DNA of 64,000 nucleotides, from NCBI GenBank assembly GCA_973895155.1, contig OZ316892.1:27466001-27530000 (forward strand). The letters run 5' to 3'. How positions within the stretch are numbered: position 1 is the stretch's first letter; each line of letters begins with the position of its first letter. The stretch comes from Marsupella aquatica (lineage: Eukaryota; Marchantiophyta). A program made the translations under genes and the position numbers. The notes under the pieces were generated by a model. The model made no database searches, had not been told where the DNA came from, and worked only from the letters and a program-made list of their open reading frames with translations. Of the stretch, positions 38,359-47,475 are shown in pieces.

Positions 38359-38793
38359 GTGGAGTCAATGTGGAGTCTGTTGCCCATATCCAGGGTCATG
38401 TTGCTACGAGGGCTACTGGCTGCCCATATCCAGGGTCATGTTGCTACGAGGGCTACTGGCTTTAAAGAGGAGGCTTATGCTACACGTTACCCAGGGGACC
38501 TTTTCTACCCGTTGGCTCTGGAGGTCTTTGGAGCGCTGCACCCGACTTTTGACCATTTCTTGCGCTCTTGTATGGTTCATTATGTCGAGCAAGAGCCTTA
38601 TCCCCCCGTCTCTGTTATCACGGCCTTTTTTAGACAGCAGGTGTCTATTGTGCTTCAGCGGGCACATGCCTTCACTATCCTTTGTAGAGGAGAGGCAGTT
38701 GGAGTGAGGGCATCTAGTCGGATTCCCTTGCTTGACCCTCCTATGCAATTCATGACTGAGCTTTATCAGGCCCTTCAATTTGCCGCTGGGTAG
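38359..38793 (+). pseudogene. C-terminal fragment of a LINE-like reverse transcriptase ORF, frameshifted
   Basis: The frame from about 38440 reads GFKEEAYATRYPGDLFYPLA, then LEVFGALHPTFDHFL and later VLQRAHAFTILCRGEAV. This resembles the C-terminal tail that follows the reverse transcriptase in plant LINE polyproteins (the 'PLAvEtfG' segment and the 'l.vaLcRgnA' segment). A 40-bp perfect tandem duplication at 38381-38420/38421-38460 shifts the frame, so the upstream part is read in another frame: the ORF is broken. The GT-rich trailer to about 38970, ending ttgatatatattttt, looks like a LINE 3' untranslated region. No reverse transcriptase catalytic motif is in the window. Confidence 0.5.
38381..38460. 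repeat. 40-bp perfect tandem duplication within the LINE-like ORF
   Basis: Two identical copies starting TGCCCATATCCAGGGTCATG. Because 40 is not a multiple of three, it changes the reading frame of the element. Confidence 0.95.
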
Positions 38794-39640
38794 ACTTTAG
38801 GTTAGTGTGTCCTTTGTTTTCCTTGGGCTGGGCTTGTGCCTAGTCTTTTTGGTTTTTTGGTTTTTTTCTTGTTTTCCCCTTGATTGGGTTTTTGGCCTGT
38901 GGGATCCTGTCTCCTGGTTCAGCGCCCCCTGCTTTTTGGCAGTTTGATATATATTTTTGAGCCTTGAAAGCTGAGGCCCATCGAATAGAGGATAGACTTC
39001 CTGTTCCGGAGCATGCAAATGAATTCCCTTGTTTTGAAGTGTCGCCTTCCTGCGTCCGCTTGGAGCACTGGGTATACTGTTGGAGCATACCCAGCTCCTG
39101 CATTGTGCCACTGCCATTGTCCATCAAGGCTGGCGTCGTGCCCAGGTCCCGCGTCCTGGTGGGTGTCGTATTCTGGCATATATCTCTTTATCCTGTTTTT
39201 CACAATGTTGAAAGCCATAGAGTGACTTGCCTGATCCATGGCAGCAGGCCTGGCAGGTTTAGATTTGTCATTGTGGACCTTGGATAGTTTAATCTGCTTC
39301 TAGCCATATAAAAGGGGGAAGATTCCAAGGCTTTCCCCCTTTTCCACTCACTCCTCTATGGTGCCATTTTACTTCACAATTTCAGGACAAGAAAGTTATT
39401 AATAGTGTAACCCAAGAATACTATAAATGGTGAAACCCTGTGATTTTGTCATGGCTAGTGGGGGTTAAATTGAAGACCCTGTGTGAACCCGGGGTGTTGT
39501 CTACTGTAGCTGTTTCTTCCTTTTTTGGGTGTCTGTACCCTTACATAAGAGCCTTTTGAATCCCCTTGTTGGCCTCCCTTGTTTTGGAGTGGGTTTGCTG
39601 TTTTAGCTCATGTGTACTGGGTATACTGTTGGAGCACATT

Positions 39641-42388
39641 TGTTAAGGTTTCATTTAGGTTCTATTTAGGGTTCTATTACATCAGCGTGAAGGAGTTGAG
39701 GGCCCTCAGATAATCCAAAATAAATCTTGCACAAAAAGCAGAGTGGAACTGTCATCCACAACTGATTAGAAAATTGAGGGTTCCCTGTATATTCTTGGCG
39801 ATTAAAAGGCTAACCTTGGCTGGCTCAGCACCGAACTTTGCATCTGACTCCCTCAAAAAGTACTCCACAAACCTACACCAGCTCAACAGGGTGTGTCAAA
39901 ACAGGGTCGCAAATGAGATACCCATACCAGAAACATAAAATGATTTGGTGATGAGGAAAAAATCTTAGGAGCTACACTGCTACAGCACCTATATACACAG
40001 TACACCCTGTCAGAAATCTCAATTAATCACAGTCACAAGGTCAGTTAGTTGTGCTTTGACAGGTGCTCATCTGCTGCATCTCCTCATTCTCCCAAAGCCA
40101 TTTTTTTCCGACTTTTCTGAGGGTTTCATAAGCTGGAAGTGCGAGTCGGGGTCTCCCACTCTCTAAGGCGGGAGCCAGTACCCCTATACACTCTTTACAA
40201 TATATAGTCTCACACATTCTATCTAGTGTGAGGTTATACTTGGGCTGGGTGATTGTAATTACTGTGTGTGACACTAAGAGGGAGTCTCAAAAACTAGTTG
40301 AGAAGTAGTCGCCCACGGGAAAGTATATTAGCCTGTCAAAAGCCATGGATGACTAAAATGGCAGTTGATAACTGTTACCAACCTAGGTTAACAGGTTTCT
40401 ACGCAGGAGGATGGCCGCCAAACCCTATGTTTGAGACGCTAATATGGTATAGTGTCACCTGCATGAAAATATTTGTTACTTGTAGTAAAATTGAATGGCT
40501 ACCCCTAATTATAGAGGGATATGCATAGTAGACCCCTGTCTGAAAAATGTTTGTTTAATCAACCCCCTCCATACTTCTCCCCAATCTGGACCGTTGATCT
40601 CAATCTGGGTCGTTCATAGACTTCAAAGGATCGAGCTGTTTCATTTTGGGGGTTAATCAAACAAATACCTCCCTGATTATAGTGTGCTACTCAAAATAGA
40701 GATACTAATAATATAAAGAGTGTAGTTGCTATCGTAGGTTTCCCGGAGAAAAGAAAAAACAAACAAACAGAGCACGTGTCCCAACAATCCGACATGGCAC
40801 AGTAGGACAGACATTTCAACGGCCCCCGGAGTACGGTATCCGTTCGCCCGTGATCCGTTTGGGCGTTGTCAACGGCAAAGTGGGTCCGTTCTCCCATTCT
40901 GATTTTTTTTCCTTCTTTCCGCTTTTCCGCCGCTCAATGACCACGAATTAATTGCCGCTCTCCTCCGCCGCGACGAATTCATTTGTACGATTCGATTCGT
41001 TTGCCGCACTGAATCACTGATAATATGATATGCAGTATGCTTTTCATTCCGTCGGTCACCAGATCAGAAAACTGCCCAACGGCAGAAATTCTGGGACGTT
41101 TTGGTGGTGTCTGCTCAATCACTCAATCGGGAATGAGGACGACCTTCATGCGTCCTGCCGACTGTCGAGTCTAGTACTAGGAAACTGTAAAAGTCTACCA
41201 CCGCCACTATGTGATGTTGGTTCGTTTGTCTGCAACTCTACTCTAGTACTCGGGCGACTGATTGAATTGTAATTGTTCCCTTCCTTCGTCGGGACGTCAA
41301 TCACCGGCGCATCGCTTTTACGTCACTGTGCACCAATTCTTGCTCTACAACTTAATTAGTGTCGTCAATCAATCACCGCCGCACAGTAGCTTACTAGCTT
41401 ACATCTCACTACTGCTGTACCTCTGGGCTGCAGCTGCTGCCCGAGGGACGGAGGAGAGGGCTTCAACGGACCAACCCACTGCTGAAGAGAAATTCTCCGA
41501 TGCCTATAAGTACTTCTTCACTCCTGCACAACCGCTGTTCATTCACCGGCATTCCGGATTGCCGGAAATTGGGCTGTTGAACCGTTCAAGGCGCAGTTGG
41601 GCTTCGTCTTCGTTGCGGGATTGCGAGTGGAAGCTGAAGAAGAATTTGTCTTAGTTTTGAGGCACAGCCCAGAAGCAGACGAGGATTGTGCGGAGGAGAC
41701 CTCTGACCTTTGAGAAGAGGATTGGAAGGAGCTACAGTGAGAGGAGGGAGAGGGAAGAGAGTGATCACCCGGAGGAGACTTTGAGGGGGTAACCAAAAGA
41801 AGGAGGAGAAAGATTGTGAGGAGTGTGATTCACTCGGTGATTAAGGAAGAAAGAAGGCTACCGTTCGGTGCACGATCATCATCGTCGTCGTCGTCCAGGG
41901 TCGATTCTCTCGTCCTTACTGCCGAGTGGCAGAAGCGAGAGAGAGAGAAAGATAGTGAGGCTGGCGAACAAGAAGTGGCACGCACGGGCAGCAGACCACG
42001 CGATTGTGAAGGACGCGAGAGGACTTAATTGCGGCTCTCGTTGATAGAAACGTGTCTCTGTCTCCGTCAGCAGTAGGATTGATGTTAGACCATGATTACG
42101 ATCCGAACAATGACTGACTGAGTGATTGAACGGTGTGTGATAAAACCCAGCCTCGTATGGCATCGTCCGTCTGAGCGAGAGCAGAGAGGTCGAGCGTGGA
42201 CTTGGTCCAATTTTTCTCCATTGATAGATTACTCTGGTCTTCTGTCCGTGAACAAGGGCTGGATTCATTACTAGATCATGTGGGTCTTTCACAGATCGGT
42301 TGGGTTGCAGTTTTATCCCAGATAAGGAGATAGGTTGATAGATAGAGAGGTCGAGATTGTCGCTCTGCAAGCGAGCGAGCGAGCAACC
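39641..42388. other. Intergenic region and probable long 5' leader of the SKP1-like gene
   Basis: From 39.6 to about 40.9 kb there is no gene signal. From about 41 kb the DNA becomes GC-richer and purine-rich on the plus strand, and carries open frames at 41262-41654 and 41816-42028 that match nothing I know. They could be upstream frames in a long leader. The transcription start cannot be placed. Confidence 0.4.
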
Positions 42389-44475
42389 ATGTCCTCGACA
42401 ATGTACACGGTGGTGCTCCAAGCGGCGAGCAGCCATGGGAACGAGCACATGGTGCAGCTACGGAGAGCGGCGAGCGAGTCGGCGGCCACCACGACGGGCA
42501 TCAACGTCTCGGCGGAGTCCAATCGCACGACCAATGCCAACAACGGGACGGTAGATAGTCACTTCACACAGTCGAAGAGCATGTCGACAGTGCCGACAGA
42601 GAAGTCGACAGGTCCGAGCTTGAGAGGGATTGTGATGGAGTACTACGGCCCAGGCCAGCGGCTGCGCGAGATCTATCTTGGGAGCCGAGAAGGGGAGCGA
42701 TTCGCCGTCCCGATCACGCTGGCGGTGCAGCTCTCTCCCCTGCTGAGAGAGTTCGTCGAGTCCGTCATCAGCGAGTCTTCTCGGGGCCGCTTCAATGCCC
42801 GAGACAAGGCGAAGCTGACGATTGATGTGCCGTGCTCGACTGACGCGCTGAAGACTATGGTGGATTTCGTGTCGGCCAAGCTGGAGCTGGACTTGAAGCT
42901 GTCCGAGGAAGGAGTGAGGATGACCGAGGAGCAGAAGAAAGAGCACTGGAGGGATTATATCTACTCCCGCATCTCGTGGAGAATGGATCTTGACGACTTT
43001 GCCGACGATATTGTTCAGGTACTTCACATGAGTTTGGTCGATTCCTTCACATTCGGTTGCGTCTGGTTCGTTTGTTCTAGTAAGGAAGGCCAAATGTCTA
43101 ACTTCGGATAGACGTGAACGGGTCTTAGTTGCTTGCAAGCGTTAATTAAGTTTCCTTCCTTCACGGATTCCGTTTGATTGCAAAACTAGTCCACTTCGAA
43201 AGTCAGTTGGAAATGACAGTCCCTCGTGTCCAATGGATTGTGGAGTCAACCAATTCGATGGTCATTTAACCTCCCTACCCAAATTACCACGTCAACTATG
43301 GACGTAGGTATAAAGGTCCATCAGGCAAATGAAGAGCTGGTGTCTTGAATCCATACGGACATATGTGCATCTCAGTTTTGAGCTAATAGATTTTGGAGGA
43401 TTGTTTATTTTATCCTGCCCAGAGGATAAGTCAATTTTAATGGTAATCTGAAATGTGATGCGGATCATCAATGGATGGCAGAAGGTAACCTCATTTGGTG
43501 GGCGTTCCTGCTTCCTGCTTCATGTTGATGAGTTGTCTGGTTACATAGAATATGTCAATCAAGCCCCGTTTGCTCTATCGAAGAATTTTAAGCAAGAGAA
43601 GAAGAATTGATGCTTTGAATTGAGACAGGCGTATGTGAACGGGTTTAGATTGCACTTAAAACTATCTGTCAAGTAGCCAAAGTGTCCAATCGTGCAGAAC
43701 TGGATTACCTGCACTCAACTGGAGTCGTGGACCCTGCTCCTTCAGGAATGTTCAGGCAGAAGGTCGGTAGATGTTTCTAATTGGACGGAGATATTGTGGG
43801 TCTTGTGGGAGAAATTCTGCCAAGTTTCCTCATTACTCCCGTCGATTACAGAAAAATAATTCTGTGTCGAGGTCAATCCTTAAGAAATGCCGATTTCATC
43901 CTGTTTGGTTCGCCTGGTCTGAGTGGAGCAGTGTCCAGGCAGCGAAAGACGATTAGATACTTCGATTTAGACAGCAGATGTGGGGTGTTTGGTAGCTTTT
44001 GAAAGGCTCAATTCGTTTTCTTTCATGCTTTACCATCGAGGCCCGAAATCTATCAAGTTTAAATGGTCATTTGACAACATTCCTACCTCAAATTACATCG
44101 AGTCAATCATGACTGCCGGGGACATTGGTTCGGCACTATTTGAAACTTCTTGGCTAACTTTTGAAACCATTGTTGGGGGAATTTTGAACTGTCGTCTGTT
44201 TCCTCTCTCAGGCGATGATGAGATATGCTATGCAGTACTCGTCATTCTATAGTCTTGATCTTGGCAAGGCACCAGATTGTATGTGATTGATTAGCCAGAG
44301 AATTGAAACAGTCGAGAGTCACTCATGAGCGATGCATTTGAGTTGCGCTTATGTTCTACATTCCTGTGGCTTCGCTTCGCTTTTAATCATCTCGCTATAT
44401 GTGCAGGTTGCGGAATATCTGAGCATGAAAAGTCTGTACGACCTCATGAAGTGCTGTTTCCGCCTGAGATTGTGA
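42389..44475 (+). CDS. Divergent SKP1/Elongin-C-like BTB-fold protein, 2 exons, 232 aa
   Basis: Exon 1 is 42389-43018 and exon 2 is 44407-44475, joined in phase 0 across a 1388-bp GT-AG intron (699 nt including TGA). Residues 1-92 are low-complexity and Ser/Thr/Asn-rich. From 96, YLGSREGERFAVPITLAVQLS then LLREFVESV follows the SKP1/Elongin C pattern of first strands and helix. LTIDVPCSTDALKTMVDFV (143-161) fits the 'vplp.v....l.kvieyc' segment. After a charged stretch, the joined exons give DDFADDIVQ|VAEYLSMKSLYDLM, like SKP1 'LILAANYLNIKNLLDL'. The protein ends soon after, without the C-terminal F-box-binding helices of true SKP1. It could be an adaptor of cullin ligases or a degenerate paralogue. 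The start is the first ATG, with A at -3. Confidence 0.6.
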
Positions 44476-46298
44476 TGAGGTGCCGCCGTGTGTGTGGGGA
44501 CTCCGACACATTTAAGTCCGGACTACAGGACGAGAAACCAAGACTGCGCCATCCTCCTATGTAAATACGATTGCTGCTACCAACAATCATCTCAATGGAT
44601 CATGGGAGAGCTGATAACCCGGCAATCTATACAGAGAAGAGAGGCCAAACGTTCTGCCACAACTGAAGGTCTGGTACAGAGCAAGGGAAAATTACTACGT
44701 CGATCTCCAACATGTCAAAGAATTTCAAACATTTCAAGGCTTAAGTTCATGGGATCACTGAACAGCAGAAAGCTGACTCGGGCATTCCGCAGCGCACAGA
44801 TAAATGGGAAAGACTAGCCGTTCGGTTACAATAGTTATCATTCGGGTTTACCTTTCACTTGGGTTTTCCTGAATTCTAGAAGTCCAGCAAATCAGAGATT
44901 TTCCGAGCTCATGATAATGGAGGAAGGGTTCAAATTGGTGACCTCGAAAATCTGCCAGGTGGAGCAGGAAATTGTCATGATGTTCCATTGAAGGCCTTTG
45001 AGCATCCAGAAGGCTACGAATGTCATCGGGTTTGATTTGGTAGCAACAGATTTCAAGGTGAAGCAGATGGTTCTGATGGGACGGTGGTAACTCACAAAAT
45101 CCTGAGGTTCAGCGAGCTGGAAGGACAGGAGTAGGTAGAATGTTTGAGGGAGTCCCGTGAAATATGTATAATAGTACTGTGCCATAGGTAGGAAGTAATG
45201 ACCTTGTGTTTGCGCGGCCCTGAGGTTTGGGATCTATCCTTAGATCTTGGCTTCTTGAAGTGCTGTTGCTTGTATGGTAGGATTTTCTTGCCCACTTAGT
45301 AGGGAGCTGTACCTTGGAGCTCACTCCGAGCGGTGGTAGGTCCGCCCCTCGGTGTTTCTGTCTCCTAAGGGAAGATCGATCTAATTCTGGGCATGTACAA
45401 TAGAAATGCGAATAGATTAAATTATTGTGCGTGGCGTTTAGGAAGTTGTGCTCTCTTTGGTCCCACAATACAGTTAAAAAGATGAACTATATGCGCGGCG
45501 TGTAGAAAGATTCATGTACAATAGAAATGTGACAGTACTGTGAAGTAAATTAAATTTTTGTGCGTGGTGTTTAGAAAGTTGTGCTCTCTTTGCCCCACAA
45601 TACAGTGAAAAAGATGAATTATATATGCTCGGCGTGTAGAAAGATTCTGCTGTCTTCGTCCCACGTTCCACAAGTGCTGCTGAATTTCTGAAACGCGAAT
45701 ATATTGACTTTGCTTTTGGGACATGAGGGTGCGCTCGTTCGCTTGTTCGTTTTCCGTGTCTCGAGCTTCTTAAGCATTCCATTATTTGTGAGGTCTCCCG
45801 TCCACACTTCAAATTATTTCCATGTTGAAAGAAGTGAAGTCTCTAAACCTTGCTTGCTTTCTTCGATCGGGCACCATCTAGGTTGCACGAGTGCGGATCT
45901 TAGCCGTCATCGAACATTCCCCTGGTCATCAATTGTCTTGGACAAAAGGTGAATTCTCTGTGTCCCTCTGTCAATTGCGTCAGCCTCCTCTACTAAACTT
46001 TCTTTCGTCCTTCAATATGCAAATTGCAGCAGCTATCTTTAAGTAACCGAACTCATCCCTCACAATGCATGAGCCTTCTTCAACGTCTCCATCGACCCAA
46101 AATCCTTCAAAATTGTACGAGCCTTGTCCCATATCCAGCAGGTGACAATCTATCCCCACCAGGTTATCTCTGTGAACCCATCAGCCCTCAAATGATATCA
46201 GCCTGCTTTATTTAGCAGACCGAGAGACTATCATCCTCGGGACATTGATCCATGGCCAGAACCCGAGGGACAGTATTCTCAGTGTCTGTCATAGTCTG
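44476..46298. other. 3' flank of the SKP1-like gene and intergenic DNA
   Basis: No further gene is supported. Many open frames between 44.9 and 46.0 kb are short and unlike any family. A two-copy 119-bp repeat lies at 45392-45650. Confidence 0.45.
45392..45650. repeat. Two tandem ~119-bp repeats
   Basis: Copies start with CATGTACAATAGAAATG near 45393 and 45512. Both contain GTGCGTGG.GTTTAG.AAGTTGTGCTCTCTTT, CCACAATACAGT.AAAAAGATGAA and GGCGTGTAGAAAGATT. Confidence 0.88.
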
Positions 46299-46900
46299 CT
46301 CAATGATGTCTAGACAGGAGCAGGAAACGCTCTTACGAATTATCATGTAATAGAAAATTGGTTTCGACAACTCGTTCTTTCACCTATGCAACGCAGACTC
46401 TCAGATCAGTACTTTAGAAGAGCACTCTCCCAGTCTCTCACTGTCCAGCTCAATGATGTCTCGACAAGAGCAGGGAACGCTGTGACGAATTATCATGTAA
46501 TAGGAAATTGGTCTCAACACCTCGTTCTTTCATCCATGAAACGCACTCTCAGATCAGTACTTTACAAGACGAGCACTCTCCCAGTCTCTCACTGGCTCAG
46601 CTCAATGATGTCTCGACAAGAGCAGGGAACGCTCTGACCACTTATCATGTGATAGAAAATTGGTCTCGACAACTCGTTCTTAAGAAACGCAGACTCTAAG
46701 ATCACAGTGCTTTGAAGAAGAGCACTCTCCCAGTCTCTCACTGTCTCAGCTGAATGATGTCTCGACAACAGCAGAGAACGCTCTGACGACTTATTATGTA
46801 ATAGAAAAATTGGTCTCGACAACTCGTTCTTTCAGATGTGCAACGCAGATGAGAGCGAGCTCACAATACTTCAAAAAGAAGAGCCCAGACAATTAATGCA
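46299..46900. repeat. Tandem array of four ~150-bp units
   Basis: Units start at about 46299, 46449, 46601 and 46750 (periods 150, 152 and 149). Each reads CT.AATGATGTCT.GACA.GAGCAG, ACGCT, TATCATGTAATAG, AAATTGGT.TCGACAACTCGTTCTT, ACGCAGACTC, AGATCA, GAAGAGCACTCTCCCAGTCTC. The array ends 90-100 bp before the tRNA-Thr gene. Confidence 0.92.
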
Positions 46901-46988
46901 AGTCATTAATGGAGTGTATCGGGGCTTGACATCGCACCCAAAGAACCACCCAAAAACCCCCTCCGGGATTCATCCTAGAGAAAGGGGC

Positions 46989-46993
46989 AAAAA
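46989..46993 (-). terminator. RNA polymerase III terminator (T5) of tRNA-Thr
   Basis: Five T directly follow the tRNA 3' end on the minus strand, the usual Pol III stop signal. Confidence 0.75.
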
Positions 46994-47064
46994 GCCCACG
47001 GAGAGGATCGAACTCTCGACCTTTCCCTTACGAAGGGAACGCAATACCACTATGCTACGGAGGC
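46994..47064 (-). tRNA. tRNA-Thr (anticodon CGU)
   Basis: Folds as a 71-nt cloverleaf without an intron. The acceptor GCCTCCG pairs with CGTGGGC except for a C-T mismatch at pair 5 and one T-G pair. The D arm is GCA...TGC with loop containing AGTGGT. The anticodon stem TTCCC/GGGAA holds loop TTCGTAA, so the anticodon is CGT, decoding ACG (Thr). The variable loop is AGGTC, and the T arm GAGAG/CTCTC has loop TTCGATC. The internal promoter boxes are present (TAGCATAGTGG and AGTTCGATCCT). CCA is not encoded, as in nuclear genes. A T5 terminator follows at once. Confidence 0.87.
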
Positions 47065-47084
47065 CTTGCTGCTTCAACAGATCG

Positions 47085-47475
47085 AAGTTTAGGATTTACT
47101 CTAAATCAAGATTTACCAATATCTATTCAAGTCACCTTAGTAGAGAAGGAAAGAGTAATCTAAGAGAAGAAGTTCTCACTCTTGCTTTTCTAAAACTTTA
47201 ACATCTTGAGCAAGGAGAATAATGGTCGTGCTATAATCAGAGGCTATGGAATGAAACTCAACTGCCTCGCTGCAGGAGGAAGTTCAAGGTTAGTATATAT
47301 TGTAGATCATGATTTAAAAATATCTATTGATGTCACCTTGGTAGAGAAGGAAAAAACTAATAGAGTCAGAGCAAGTTCTCACTCGTGCTTTCTAAACCTT
47401 TTACATCTTGAGCAAGCAGAATATTGGTCATGCTATAATCGGAGGCTATGGAATGAAACCCAACTGCCCCCTGAA
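47085..47475. repeat. Two tandem ~203-bp repeats
   Basis: Starts near 47105 and 47308. Both carry ATCA.GATTTA, AATATCTATT.A.GTCACCTT.GTAGAGAAGGAAA, AAGTTCTCACTC.TGCTTT.CTAAA, ACATCTTGAGCAAG, GCTATAATC.GAGGCTATGGAATGAAAC and CAACTGCC. They lie just downstream of the tRNA-Thr 5' end. Confidence 0.88.

Larger units (their letters stand above)
38036..39574. repeat. Direct repeats bracketing the LINE-like fragment (38036-38340 and 39097-39574)
   Basis: Both copies share, in order, CATTGTGCCACTGCC, TCCATCAAGGC, GGCGTCGTGC, TATTCTGGC, TATATC, GACTTGCCT, ATCCA(C/T)GGCAGCAGGC, then GGGTGTTG and GTGTCTGTACC. The second copy is longer, carrying about 150 bp (from 39285) absent from the first. Its own start (tggagcactgggtatactgt) recurs at about 39605. 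They could be LTR-like ends, parts of a nested element, or a segmental duplication. Confidence 0.6.

Noticed and set aside
41262-42028. Open frames in the presumed leader of the SKP1-like gene
   Set aside because: Low-complexity Ser/Arg/Glu-rich translations of purine-rich DNA, without recognisable domains. Possibly upstream frames, but not called as genes.
42458-43138. 226-codon minus-strand frame opposite the SKP1-like gene
   Set aside because: Antisense shadow of a GC-rich exon. The plus strand has the family pattern, the splice site and the matching second exon.
46836-47201. 121-codon plus-strand frame across the tRNA region
   Set aside because: It reads through the tRNA-Thr gene and a repeat; the cloverleaf and Pol III terminator explain the sequence better.
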